A DNA stretch of 52,375 nucleotides from Streptomyces sp. ISL-87 (lineage in GTDB: Bacteria > Actinomycetota > Actinomycetes > Streptomycetales > Streptomycetaceae). Positions 30,567 to 38,344 of the stretch are shown here, one piece after another; position 1 is the stretch's first letter; every line of letters starts with the position of its first letter. The DNA is taken from contig NZ_JAGGOY010000067.1 of NCBI RefSeq assembly GCF_018614095.1, forward strand, positions 1 to 52,375, read 5' to 3'. The position numbers were made by a program, and so were the translations under genes. The notes beneath the pieces are model-generated. The model did no database searches and was not told where the DNA came from. It saw only the letters and a program-made list of their open reading frames with translations.

Positions 30567-31673
30567 TCAGTTCGGCAGCGTCGCCGGGGAACCGCCGTTC
30601 GCCTCGTACCCCGCGACCGCCAGGGCCCGGTACAGCGCGTACTGACCCGCCGGGTCCCCGGCGAAGGACCACGGCAGCGCGCCGACGTACCCGTCCACGT
30701 GCCGTACCTGCTCCATCGCCTCCGCCCAGCGCTCCATGCCCACCAGGAACATCAGCAGCAAGTGCCGTACGTGCGCCAGCATCGGATCGTCGGGGCGCGC
30801 GGTGTGCGCCGCGTACAACGCGCCCTCCACCGCCCGGGTCACGACCGCGCTCTGGTAGAAGCCCTGGACGAGATTCACCTCGGGCAGGTGCTCGTACACC
30901 GCGAACAGCGGCAGCGCCGCCAGCAGCGAACCCTGAGGGGCGCGCGCCGCCGCCGCGTGCGAGAAGGCGTCGGCCTTCTCCCGCGAGCCGTGCCACTTCT
31001 CGCACCAGTAGTGCAGGGCCGCCAGGTGCGCCCCCATGTGCTCGGGAGCCCGGTCGATGACCTTCGCCCAGAGCGCGTCGAACTCCGCCTCCGAGTAGCC
31101 CAGCGCCCGCGCGACCGCCAGCTCCGTGATGTACGGGACCGGGTCGCCCGGCGACAGCAGCGCGGCCTTGCGGCAGGCCTCGCGGGCCTCCTCCAGGATG
31201 ATCCGGTGGTCCGCCGAACCCACCCCGCCCGAGTGCCGCCACGCCTGCTGCACCAGCAGCTCCGCGTGCACCTGCGCGCCGCCCGGGTCCTTCTCCGCCT
31301 CCAGCCGCCACGCCTTCAGCCACCGTGCGCCGACACCGGGCTGTTCCACGAGCTCCAGCGCGGCCGCGCCGCCGAAGGCCTGTACGCGCTGCCAGCGCTG
31401 CTCGCCGTCCTTCGGGGTACCGGCCAGCAGCTGGGACGCGGCCTGCCACTGGCCGGTGCGCTGCACGTTGTCGAGGGCGTCCATCAGGTCCTGGTCGGGG
31501 CCGGGGACCCGGATGTCCAAGTGCTCCTGCCGGGCGAATCCGTAGTTCTCCGGGTCCGCCGCATCGCTGCTGCCGGGCAGGGCGAGGCGGATACCGCCGC
31601 GTCTGCGCCTTATGTACGGCCCGAAGACGGCCGCGAGCATGGCCATCGCGATCAGGAACCACAGAATCTCCAT
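30567..31673 (-). CDS. Membrane-anchored helical-repeat protein (M48 partner, copy 2)
   Basis: The 368-aa protein starts MEILWFLIAMAMLAAVFGPYIRRRRGG, one membrane helix with a basic inner edge, followed by a large helical domain. GDPVPYITELAVARALGYSEAEFDALW, HLAALHYWCEKWHGS and HVDGYVGALPWSFAGDPAGQYALYRALAVAG match the protein at 27657-28826 segment by segment. Both probably derive from one duplication and flank the M48 protease gene. No catalytic motif is seen. It is divergent from metB. Confidence 0.75.
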   Translation of the reverse strand: MEILWFLIAMAMLAAVFGPYIRRRRGGIRLALPGSSDAADPENYGFARQEHLDIRVPGPDQDLMDALDNVQRTGQWQAASQLLAGTPKDGEQRWQRVQAFGGAAALELVEQPGVGARWLKAWRLEAEKDPGGAQVHAELLVQQAWRHSGGVGSADHRIILEEAREACRKAALLSPGDPVPYITELAVARALGYSEAEFDALWAKVIDRAPEHMGAHLAALHYWCEKWHGSREKADAFSHAAAARAPQGSLLAALPLFAVYEHLPEVNLVQGFYQSAVVTRAVEGALYAAHTARPDDPMLAHVRHLLLMFLVGMERWAEAMEQVRHVDGYVGALPWSFAGDPAGQYALYRALAVAGYEANGGSPATLPN

Positions 31674-31747
31674 GGATCCAAGCGAACCAGACGCACCCGG
31701 TCGAAGGCCAATGCCCGCAGGGTGGGGGCGGGGCATAGCATTTGACC

Positions 31748-32905
31748 ATGAGCGACGACAGCCACGAGCACCAGAGCTTCGAGACCCGCGCGATCCACGC
31801 GGGCAACACGGCGGACCCGCTGACCGGCGCGGTCGTACCCCCGATCTACCAGGTGTCCACGTACAAGCAGGACGGCGTCGGCGGACTGCGCGGCGGCTAC
31901 GAGTACAGCCGCAGCGCCAACCCGACCCGCACCGCGCTGGAGACGAACCTCGCGGCGCTGGAGGGCGGCCGGCGCGGGCTCGCCTTCGCGTCCGGGCTCG
32001 CGGCCGAGGACTGCCTGCTGCGTACGCTGCTCTCCCCGGGCGACCACGTGGTCATCCCGAACGACGCGTACGGCGGCACCTTCCGCCTCTTCGCGAAGGT
32101 CGTCTCCCGCTGGGGCGTTGAGTGGTCGGTGGCCGACACCTCCGACCCGGCGTCCGTGCGGGCCGCCCTGACCCCGAAGACCAAGGTCATCTGGGTCGAG
32201 ACCCCCTCCAACCCGCTGCTCGGCATCACCGACATCGCCGTCGTCGCCGAGATCGCGCGGACGGCCGGCGCCAAGCTGGTCGTGGACAACACCTTCGCGT
32301 CTCCCTACCTCCAGCAGCCGCTCGCCCTCGGCGCGGACGTGGTCGTGCACTCGCTGACCAAGTACATGGGCGGCCACTCCGACGTGGTCGGCGGCGCGCT
32401 GATCACCGCCGACGCGGCGCTGGGCGAGGAACTGGCCTACCACCAGAACGCGATGGGCGCGGTGGCCGGGCCCTTCGACTCCTGGATCGTGCTGCGCGGC
32501 ATCAAGACGCTGGCCGTACGCATGGACCGGCACTCGGAGAACGCCACGAAGGTGGCCGACATGCTGACCCGCCACGCGAAGGTCTCCAAGGTCCTCTACC
32601 CGGGCCTGCCGGACCACCCGGGCCACGAGATCGCCGCCAAGCAGATGCGTTCCTTCGGCGGCATGATCTCCTTCCAGGTCACCGGCGGCGAGGAGGCGGC
32701 GGTCGAGGTCTGCAACCGCGCCAAGCTGTTCACCCTGGGCGAGTCCCTCGGCGGCGTCGAGTCCCTGATCGAGCACCCGGGCCGCATGACCCACGCCTCG
32801 GCGGCCGGCTCGGCCCTGGAGGTCCCGGGCGACCTGGTCCGCGTCTCGGTCGGCATCGAAAACGCCGACGACCTCCTGGCAGACCTGACCCAGGCCCTGG
32901 GCTAA
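31748..32905 (+). CDS. metB: Cystathionine gamma-synthase
   Basis: The 385-aa PLP enzyme has the Cys/Met metabolism family hallmarks: TRAIHAGNTADPLTGAVVPPIYQVSTY, YEYSRSANPTR, FASGLAAEDCLL, VETPSNPLLGI, DNTFASPYLQQPL and HSLTKYMGGHSD with Schiff-base Lys205. The C-terminus has SLGGVESLIEHPGRMTHA and VRVSVGIE. It joins O-acylhomoserine with cysteine to give cystathionine in methionine synthesis, and could also act in reverse transsulfuration. TAGCAT (31736-31741) lies 6 bases before the ATG at 31748, suggesting leaderless transcription. Confidence 0.93.
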   Translation: MSDDSHEHQSFETRAIHAGNTADPLTGAVVPPIYQVSTYKQDGVGGLRGGYEYSRSANPTRTALETNLAALEGGRRGLAFASGLAAEDCLLRTLLSPGDHVVIPNDAYGGTFRLFAKVVSRWGVEWSVADTSDPASVRAALTPKTKVIWVETPSNPLLGITDIAVVAEIARTAGAKLVVDNTFASPYLQQPLALGADVVVHSLTKYMGGHSDVVGGALITADAALGEELAYHQNAMGAVAGPFDSWIVLRGIKTLAVRMDRHSENATKVADMLTRHAKVSKVLYPGLPDHPGHEIAAKQMRSFGGMISFQVTGGEEAAVEVCNRAKLFTLGESLGGVESLIEHPGRMTHASAAGSALEVPGDLVRVSVGIENADDLLADLTQALG

Positions 32906-32929
32906 CCAGCCCCTGCCGACCCGACCCGA

Positions 32930-32968
32930 CCCGTCCCCGCCCGCGCCTGCCGCGCGGGCGGGAACGGG
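32930..32968. terminator. Terminator between metB and membrane protein gene
   Basis: A 17-base stem with one mismatch, 32930-32946 against 32952-32968, and a five-base loop lies between the convergent genes. It can act on both strands. Confidence 0.7.
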
Positions 32969-32978
32969 CCCGGCGCTC

Positions 32979-33230
32979 CTACCAGCCCTCCAGCGGCGGG
33001 GAGATGGTGCTCGGCGGGGTGGTCCAGGGGTGGGTCAGTGAGGCCCATACCGTGAAGGCCACGGCCGCTGCGAAGAGCACCGTCCAGCCGAAGCGGCGCA
33101 GCGCGCGGCGCCTGCGCATCAGCCGGTCCCCGCGTGCCGCCGCCCCGGCCGCCAGCCCGGCCGGGACCACCGGGTGCGGGCCCTCCAGGAGCCGCCTGAC
33201 CTGGTCCTCCTTGCGGTCCGGGGCGCTCAC
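32979..33230 (-). CDS. Small membrane protein paired with sigma-like factor
   Basis: The 83-aa protein begins VSAPDRKEDQVRRLLEGPHPVVPAGLAAGAAARGDRLMRRRRALRRFG, a soluble, basic N-terminus. A single membrane helix (WTVLFAAAVAFTVWASL) and a short exterior tail follow. The GTG at 33230 overlaps the stop of the sigma-like gene (GTGA). Coupling to a sigma-like factor suggests an anti-sigma-like partner, but no zinc or HATPase anti-sigma motif is present. Confidence 0.7.
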   Translation of the reverse strand: MSAPDRKEDQVRRLLEGPHPVVPAGLAAGAAARGDRLMRRRRALRRFGWTVLFAAAVAFTVWASLTHPWTTPPSTISPPLEGW

Positions 33231-33709
33231 GCGGCGCCCGCCGCATCCCGCCCGGCGCCGGGTCCGGCGGCAGCGCGCATCGTGGCGACGGCCCGGTTGC
33301 ACACCACCCGTACCCGCTCGGCCGGCAGCCCCAGCTGCGCCGCGGTGACCTCCTCAGCGACCCCCTCGTACACCCGCAGGACCAGGACCAGCCGCTCCAG
33401 CGGGCTCAGCCGGGCCAGCGGGCCGGTGCCGCGGCCCCCGTGGTGCCGCCAGCCGGTGCGGGCGTACGCCCCGCACAGCTCCTGACGGGTGTGGTCGTAC
33501 GGGTCGTCACCGCGCAGCCGCCGCCAGTTCGCATACGTACGGGCCAGCGCCCCCGCGAGCAGCCGGCGAGCCGCGGGGCACTCGGCCCCCGACGCGGCAT
33601 CGGCCTCGGCGGTCAGCAGGATCGCGACATGCAGGAGCCGCCCCGCCGCGCCTGCGACGAAGGCCTCGAACTCCGCGTAGGGCCCCGATCGGTGGTCCAC
33701 AGCCCACAT
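33227..33709 (-). CDS. Sigma-factor-like (SigE-family-like) protein
   Basis: The 160-aa protein has an N-terminal helical part similar to ECF region 2 (EFEAFVAGAAGRLLHVAILLTAEADAA and ALARTYANWRRLRG) and a region 4-like helix-turn-helix (LSPLERLVLVLRVYEGVAEEVTAAQLGLPAERVRVVCNRAVATMR). SigE-family actinobacterial sigmas have this small size. Region 2 is degenerate, so promoter recognition is uncertain and it may be a divergent regulator. Coupled to a small membrane protein gene. Confidence 0.72.
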   Translation of the reverse strand: MWAVDHRSGPYAEFEAFVAGAAGRLLHVAILLTAEADAASGAECPAARRLLAGALARTYANWRRLRGDDPYDHTRQELCGAYARTGWRHHGGRGTGPLARLSPLERLVLVLRVYEGVAEEVTAAQLGLPAERVRVVCNRAVATMRAAAGPGAGRDAAGAA

Positions 33710-33769
33710 ACTGCGGCCGGTGGGACCACCCGGGTCAAGAGGCGGGACGCACCCGCGTCATACCCGGTT

Positions 33770-34291
33770 TCAGGAGGCGGGCCCGGCCTCCGCCACGGCC
33801 GACATCAGCTCCGACAGCGACACGTTGAAACGGGTGAGGAGCCCGGTGAACGACTCGCGCTCCGCCTCGCTCCAGCCCTCCGTCACCCGGGCCATCAGCT
33901 CGCGCCGCGAGGAGCGGACCTCCTCCAGCCGCGCCAGCCCGCGCGGCGACAGCGCGAGCACCACGGCCCGGCCGTCCTCGGGGTGCGAGGTGCGCTTGAC
34001 CAGACCGCTGTCGACCAGCGGCGCCACCTGCCGGGTCACGGTGGACGAGTCGATGCCCATCCCGCCCGCGAGCGCCTTGACGCCCATCGGGCCTTCCAGG
34101 TCGAGCCGGTTCAGCAGAAGGTACGCGGCGCGGTCCATCGAGTTGCGGGCCTGGCCGACGCCGCCCAGGCGGGTCTGCTCGGCACGGCGGGCGAAGACCG
34201 CCACCTGGTGCTGGAGTGCGTCGAGGAGACCGGCTTCTGCGGGCGCTGCGGCCGGCGCGGGCACATCGGAACTGGCCGGGGTGGAGGGCAT
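33770..34291 (-). CDS. MarR-family transcriptional regulator
   Basis: The 173-aa protein has a disordered, Ala/Pro-rich N-terminus and a MarR winged helix: MGVKALAGGMGIDSSTVTRQVAPLVDSGLVKRTSHPEDGRAVVLALSPRG, with the DxR wing motif (EDGRA). C-terminal helices (SEAERESFTGLLTRFNVSLSELM) form the dimer. Family members repress nearby genes until a ligand binds. It is divergent from ilvA, and the gap contains a perfect palindrome (34357-34375) suited to a dimeric MarR protein. Confidence 0.88.
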   Translation of the reverse strand: MPSTPASSDVPAPAAAPAEAGLLDALQHQVAVFARRAEQTRLGGVGQARNSMDRAAYLLLNRLDLEGPMGVKALAGGMGIDSSTVTRQVAPLVDSGLVKRTSHPEDGRAVVLALSPRGLARLEEVRSSRRELMARVTEGWSEAERESFTGLLTRFNVSLSELMSAVAEAGPAS

Positions 34292-34356
34292 GGCCGTGGG
34301 CTCTCTTCGCGTGGGTCCGACAAGGATGGGGGACAGAGTACGCGGCCGTGCGGCGG

Positions 34357-34375
34357 CTCGTACGCCGCGTACGAG
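34357..34375. promoter_or_regulatory. Palindrome CTCGTACG-CCG-CGTACGAG, likely MarR operator
   Basis: Eight-base arms are exact complements around CCG in the 227-bp divergent region between the MarR gene and ilvA. Additional GTACG-rich symmetry flanks it. Nothing else coding is seen in the gap. Confidence 0.6.
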
Positions 34376-34518
34376 AACTGATACGGCCGGTGCCCGGCGG
34401 GTCCGCGGGCCCGTCCCGGATGGCCTGATTTCGCCCCTCTGGCACCCCTTGCGCGGGGGCCCCGCCGCCGGCCTTCCCGTCCCGCGCAGCGCAGCGGACC
34501 GGCTGCGAGACTGGCGGC

Positions 34519-35751
34519 ATGAACTACCGCGTGCCCACGCCCGTCCCGCAGGTCATCCTCGACGACGTCCGGGGGGCCCAGAAGATGCTGTCCGGAGTCT
34601 CCCGGGTGACCCCGATGGAAGGCAGCCGGCATCTCTCCGCCCTCACCGGATCGCCGGTCCACTTCAAGTGCGAGAACCTCCAGCGGACGGGTTCCTTCAA
34701 GCTGCGCGGAGCGTACGTGCGCATCGCGGGCCTGCGCCCCGAGCAGCGGGCCGCCGGTGTCGTGGCGGCCAGCGCCGGCAACCACGCGCAGGGCGTGGCG
34801 CTGGCCTCCTCGCTGCTCGGGGTCCACTCGACGGTGTTCATGCCGGTCGGGGCGCCGCTGCCGAAGGTGGCGGCGACCCAGGAGTACGGAGCCGAGGTGC
34901 GCATGTACGGCCAGGTCGTCGACGAGACCCTGGCGGCCGCCCAGGACTACGCGGACCGCACCGGGGCGGTGTTCATCCACCCCTTCGACCACCGCGACAT
35001 CATCGCGGGCCAGGGCACGGTGGGCCTGGAGATCCTGGAGCAGTGCCCCGAGGTGCGCACGATCCTCGTGGGCATCGGCGGCGGGGGACTCGCGGCGGGC
35101 GTGGCGGTCGCGGTGAAGGCGCTGCGCCCGGACGTGAAGGTCATCGGTGTCCAGGCGGCGGGCGCGGCCGCGTACCCGCCCTCGCTCAAGGTCGGCCACC
35201 CGGTGTCGATCGAGAACCCGAACACGATGGCGGACGGCATCAAGGTCGGCCGGCCCGGCGACATCCCGTTCCAGATCATCGCGGAGCTGCTGGACGACGT
35301 ACGGACCGTGTCCGAGGATGCGCTGTCGAGCGCCCTGCTGCTGTGCCTGGAGCGGGCCAAGCTGGTGGTGGAGCCCGCCGGGTGCAGCCCGGTGGCGGCT
35401 CTGCTGAGCGAGCCCGAGCGGTACGGCGGGGGACCGGTGGTGGCCGTCCTGTCCGGCGGGAACATCGATCCGCTGCTGCTCCAGCGGATCCTGCGGCACG
35501 GCATGGCGGCGGCGGGCCGCTACCTGTCGCTGCGGCTGCGCGTGGCGGACCGGCCGGGGGCCCTGGCCGGGCTCCTGGGGGTGTTGTCAGTGGTGGATGC
35601 GAACGTGTTGGACGTGAGCCACGTACGGACCGACCCGCGGCTCGGGCTCACCGAGGTGGAGGTGGAGCTGCACCTGGAGACGAAGGGTCCCGAACACTGC
35701 GCCGACGTCGCGCGATCGCTGCACAGTGCGGGGTACAAGGTGATGGGCTGA
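34519..35751 (+). CDS. ilvA: Threonine ammonia-lyase
   Basis: The 410-aa PLP enzyme converts threonine to 2-oxobutyrate. It has KCENLQRTGSFKLRGAY with Lys61 as the Schiff base, SAGNHAQGVALASSLLG as the phosphate/substrate loop, and GIGGGGLAAG and EPAGCSPVAALL as cofactor-binding segments. A single C-terminal ACT-like domain (about 330-410, YLSLRLRVADRPGALAGLLG) is shorter than that of E. coli IlvA (about 514 aa) and fits the actinobacterial type, which may supply 2-oxobutyrate for isoleucine and propionyl-CoA. ATG at 34519 is fixed by the conserved start MNYRVPTPVP. Confidence 0.92.
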   Translation: MNYRVPTPVPQVILDDVRGAQKMLSGVSRVTPMEGSRHLSALTGSPVHFKCENLQRTGSFKLRGAYVRIAGLRPEQRAAGVVAASAGNHAQGVALASSLLGVHSTVFMPVGAPLPKVAATQEYGAEVRMYGQVVDETLAAAQDYADRTGAVFIHPFDHRDIIAGQGTVGLEILEQCPEVRTILVGIGGGGLAAGVAVAVKALRPDVKVIGVQAAGAAAYPPSLKVGHPVSIENPNTMADGIKVGRPGDIPFQIIAELLDDVRTVSEDALSSALLLCLERAKLVVEPAGCSPVAALLSEPERYGGGPVVAVLSGGNIDPLLLQRILRHGMAAAGRYLSLRLRVADRPGALAGLLGVLSVVDANVLDVSHVRTDPRLGLTEVEVELHLETKGPEHCADVARSLHSAGYKVMG

Positions 35752-35816
35752 GGCCGGAGGCCGGGTGGGGCTGAGGCTGAGGACCGGCTGGGGCCGAGGC
35801 TGCGGGTGGGCTCCGC

Positions 35817-35850
35817 AAAACGCCCGGCCGGATTACTCCGACCGGGCGTT
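35817..35850. terminator. Terminator between ilvA and greA
   Basis: AACGCCCGGCCGG (35819-35831) pairs with CCGACCGGGCGTT (35838-35850) with one mismatch and loop ATTACT. On the minus strand it is followed by TTTT, so it is a classic intrinsic terminator for greA; it may also stop ilvA transcripts. Confidence 0.8.
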
Positions 35851-35868
35851 CGCGAACAGAGGGGATGA

Positions 35869-36366
35869 TCAGCCGGTGAAGGGCTTGACGTCGAGGATCT
35901 TGACGGCGGCCTTCTTGCCGTTGGGCAGCTCGTACTCGGCGTCCTCGCCGATCTTCTTGCCCATTACGCCGCTGCCCAGCGGGGACTGCGGGGAGTAGGT
36001 CTCGAAGTCCGCGGACGCGTACTCGCGCGAGGCCAGCAGGAACTCCATGGTGTCGTCCTCGTCGCCGTCGAAGGCGATCTTGACGAGGGTGCCGGGGGCG
36101 ACCACGCCGTCGGACGCGGGCGCGGTGCCGACCTTGGCGTTCTCCAGGAGCTGCGTCAGCTGACGGACCCGGAGCTCCTGCTTGCCCTGCTCCTCCTTGG
36201 CCGCGTGGTAACCGCCGTTCTCGCGCAGGTCGCCCTCCTCGCGGGCGGCGGCGATCTTCGTGGCGATCTCCGTGCGTGCGGGACCAGAGAGGTAGTCCAG
36301 CTCTGCCGTCAGCTGGTCGTACGCCGCCTGGGTCAGCCAGGTGACGCTCTCGCTCGTCTGGGTCAC
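35869..36366 (-). CDS. greA: Transcription elongation factor GreA
   Basis: The 165-aa protein starts VTQTSESVTWLTQAAYDQLTAELDYL and has the coiled-coil tip with acidic residues AREEGDLRENGGYHAAKEEQ (D and E of the DLxEN motif) that stimulate RNA polymerase cleavage. The C-terminal FKBP-like domain (SPLGSGVMGKKIGEDAEY) is complete. It rescues arrested polymerase by inducing transcript cleavage. GTG at 36366 follows GAGGAGCACCC. Length equals that of other Streptomyces GreA. Confidence 0.95.
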   Translation of the reverse strand: MTQTSESVTWLTQAAYDQLTAELDYLSGPARTEIATKIAAAREEGDLRENGGYHAAKEEQGKQELRVRQLTQLLENAKVGTAPASDGVVAPGTLVKIAFDGDEDDTMEFLLASREYASADFETYSPQSPLGSGVMGKKIGEDAEYELPNGKKAAVKILDVKPFTG

Positions 36367-36460
36367 GGGTGCTCCTCGTCGGTACAGGGGGACTACAAAG
36401 CCGCCAGCGGCGGACGAAACCACGAGCCTAACAATTCGGGAAGAAAAGGGGGAGGACACG

Positions 36461-36592
36461 ATGTGTATGAAGTGTGTCATTGCGCTCGGGCGCGGCTCCA
36501 GTCCCGGCGCGAAGCTCCCCGGCGCGGAGTGCCGGCCCGGCGAGTCAGCCCGGCGAGTCAGCCCCGGTCCGTCAGCGCGCCGAGCCCGCTGA
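36461..36592 (+). CDS. Possible 43-aa small ORF with strong ribosome site
   Basis: An ATG at 36461 is preceded by GGGGGAGGACACG and opens MCMKCVIALGRGSSPGAKLP, with a C-x2-C pair at the start and a stop at 36590-36592. It lies in the 289-bp gap upstream of greA and after the DUF4307 gene. The ribosome site is unusually good, but the second half enters a repeat-rich segment and codes Arg/Ser/Pro-rich sequence. It may be a real small protein, a leader peptide or chance. Confidence 0.35.
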   Translation: MCMKCVIALGRGSSPGAKLPGAECRPGESARRVSPGPSARRAR

Positions 36593-36600
36593 GCCCACCG

Positions 36601-36674
36601 AGCCCACTGAGTCCGCTCAGCCCACCGCCTGGCAGGCTCAGCCCACTGAGTCCGCTCAGCCCGCCGCCTGGCAG
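36601..36674. repeat. 35-bp direct repeats over the DUF4307 gene end
   Basis: Two near-identical 35-base copies (36601-36635 and 36640-36674, one base different) contain CACTGAGTCCGCTCAGCCC and CCGCCTGGCAG. The second copy encodes the last residues of the DUF4307 protein and its stop codon. Shorter CCCGCTGAGCCCA-like units extend to about 36590. Confidence 0.85.
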
Positions 36675-37060
36675 CCGACCAGTTCGATCATCGTCGCGCG
36701 GCCGGTGGTCTTCAGGGTGACGACCTCGTCCACGCGCTTCCCCTGCTGGGGGAAGGTGAAGTCCGCGCGGCCCACCTCGCCGTGCTCCTTGTCCTGCGAG
36801 CTCAGGGTGCACACACCGGTGACCGAGGACTCCTTGCGGACCTCCAGGTGCACCTTCACCTCGGAGTCCGAGACGATCTGGAACTTGATCACCTCGGCGC
36901 TGACGCTCTGCCCGCCGACGTAGTCCCAGCCGATCCAGCCGACCACGGCCAGCAGCCCGACGCCCAGCACCGAGCCGACGATCTTGAGCTTCCGGTCCGC
37001 ACGCTCGTCCGCCGACCTGCCGTAGCGGCCCTCGGGGAGTCCCTCGCGCACCGCGCTCAT
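36656..37060 (-). CDS. DUF4307 membrane protein
   Basis: The 134-aa protein has a cytosolic N-terminus (MSAVREGLPEGRYGRSADERADRKLK), one membrane helix (IVGSVLGVGLLAVVGWIGWDYV) and an external beta-rich domain (VSAEVIKFQIVSDSEVKVHLEVRKESSVTGVCTLSSQDKEHGEVGRADFTFP) with a possible Cys pair (in GVCTL and VGCQ). DUF4307 is found across actinobacteria next to mca and greA, and its function is unknown. ATG at 37060 follows GGAAGGAA. The C-terminal codons lie in a duplicated 35-bp repeat. Confidence 0.88.
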   Translation of the reverse strand: MSAVREGLPEGRYGRSADERADRKLKIVGSVLGVGLLAVVGWIGWDYVGGQSVSAEVIKFQIVSDSEVKVHLEVRKESSVTGVCTLSSQDKEHGEVGRADFTFPQQGKRVDEVVTLKTTGRATMIELVGCQAAG

Positions 37061-37146
37061 GAGCGTTCCTTCCCATGGAATTTTCTGTCCCCCGATTCGG
37101 TCAGTATAGAAACCGCCCACGCTGACGAATCACAGAGGATCCTGTC

Positions 37147-38028
37147 TTGACCGAGCAGCTTCGACTGATGGCCGTTCACGCCCACCCCGACGACGAGTCG
37201 AGCAAGGGCGCGGCCACGATGGCCAAGTACGTGTCCGAGGGGGTGCCCGTGCTGGTGGTGACCTGCACCGGCGGCGAGCGCGGCTCGGTGCTGAACCCCA
37301 AGCTCCAGGGCGACAAGTACATCGAGGAGAACATCCACGAGGTCCGCGCCAAGGAGATGGACGAGGCGCGCGAGATCCTCGGCATCGAGCAGGAGTGGCT
37401 CGGCTACGTCGACTCCGGCCTCCCCGAGGGCGACCCGCTGCCCCCGCTGCCCGAGGGCTGCTTCGCGCTCGCCGACGTGGACGAGGCCGCCGGCCGCCTG
37501 GTGGCGAAGATCCGCGCCTTCAAGCCGCAGGTCGTCACCACGTACGACGAGAACGGCGGCTACCCGCACCCTGACCACATCATGACCCACAAGATCACGA
37601 TGGTGGCCTTCGACGGCGCGGCCGACACCGAGAAGTACCCGGAAGCCGAGTTCGGCCCGGCGTACCAGCCGCGGAAGCTCTACTACAACCAGGGCTTCAA
37701 CAAGCCCCGCACCCTCGCCCTGCACGAGGCGCTGCTCACGCGCGGCATGGAATCCCCCTACGGGGAGTGGCTGGAGCGCTGGAAGGAGTTCGAGCGCACC
37801 GAGCGGACCCTGACCACGCACGTGCCCTGCGCGGACTTCTTCGAGATCCGCGACAAGGCCCTCATCGCGCACGCCACGCAGATCGACCCGGACGGCGGCT
37901 GGTTCCGCGTCCCGATGGAGATCCAGAAGGAGGTCTGGCCCACGGAGGAGTACGAGCTGGCGAAGTCGCTCGTGGACACGTCCCTCCCCGAGTCCGACCT
38001 CTTCGCGGGCATCCGGGACAATGCGTAG
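37147..38028 (+). CDS. mca: Mycothiol S-conjugate amidase
   Basis: The 293-aa protein is of the LmbE/PIG-L deacetylase fold. AVHAHPDDESSKGAATMAKY holds zinc ligands His13 and Asp16, and YPHPDHIMTHKI near 140-148 supplies the third histidine. VSEGVPVLVVTCTGGERGS and the C-terminal WPTEEYELAKSLV are typical of Mca. It cleaves mycothiol conjugates of electrophiles and antibiotics into a mercapturic acid, which is exported, and GlcN-Ins. TTG at 37147 gives the conserved MTEQLRLMAV; GAGGAT lies upstream. The small membrane protein gene follows after two bases. Confidence 0.95.
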   Translation: MTEQLRLMAVHAHPDDESSKGAATMAKYVSEGVPVLVVTCTGGERGSVLNPKLQGDKYIEENIHEVRAKEMDEAREILGIEQEWLGYVDSGLPEGDPLPPLPEGCFALADVDEAAGRLVAKIRAFKPQVVTTYDENGGYPHPDHIMTHKITMVAFDGAADTEKYPEAEFGPAYQPRKLYYNQGFNKPRTLALHEALLTRGMESPYGEWLERWKEFERTERTLTTHVPCADFFEIRDKALIAHATQIDPDGGWFRVPMEIQKEVWPTEEYELAKSLVDTSLPESDLFAGIRDNA

Positions 38029-38030
38029 CT

Positions 38031-38252
38031 ATGAGCGCTACGCACACAGCACTGACGCAGCTCCTCCCGCTCGCGGGTGACACCTTCGACAAGAACAAGG
38101 TGACCCCCGGAATCCTGGGGTTCATCGTGTTCGCGGCCCTCGCCCTCGGGGTGTGGGGCCTGATGAAGTCCATGAGCCGGCACATGGGCCGGGTGGACTT
38201 CAAGGAGGCCCCCGACCCGGCCGCCGCGCCGTCCCCGGACCGGGCCCCGTAG
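38031..38252 (+). CDS. Small membrane protein after mca
   Basis: The 73-aa protein starts MSATHTALTQLLPLAGDTFDKNKVTPG, has one membrane helix (ILGFIVFAALALGVWGLMKSM), and ends in a positively charged then Pro/Ala-rich cytosolic tail. It begins two bases after mca, so the two are almost certainly cotranscribed. Function unknown. Confidence 0.78.
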   Translation: MSATHTALTQLLPLAGDTFDKNKVTPGILGFIVFAALALGVWGLMKSMSRHMGRVDFKEAPDPAAAPSPDRAP

Positions 38253-38266
38253 GACCCTGCACGTGA

Positions 38267-38299
38267 CCGCCGCCCTCCCGTACACCGGCGGGGCGGCGG
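38267..38299. terminator. Hairpin between convergent units
   Basis: CCGCCGCCC (38267-38275) pairs with GGGCGGCGG (38291-38299). It lies between the mca unit and the convergent STAND ATPase gene. Confidence 0.5.
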
Positions 38300-38344
38300 C
38301 TTCCGCGCGCCTGCGGTCCGCACGACGCACGGGGCCGCTGCCGC

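Noticed and set aside
36558..37076. Alternative frame with Gly-Leu-Ser repeats
   Set aside because: It overlaps the clear DUF4307 gene in another frame; the repeats come from the slippage-prone DNA and have no start or domain support.
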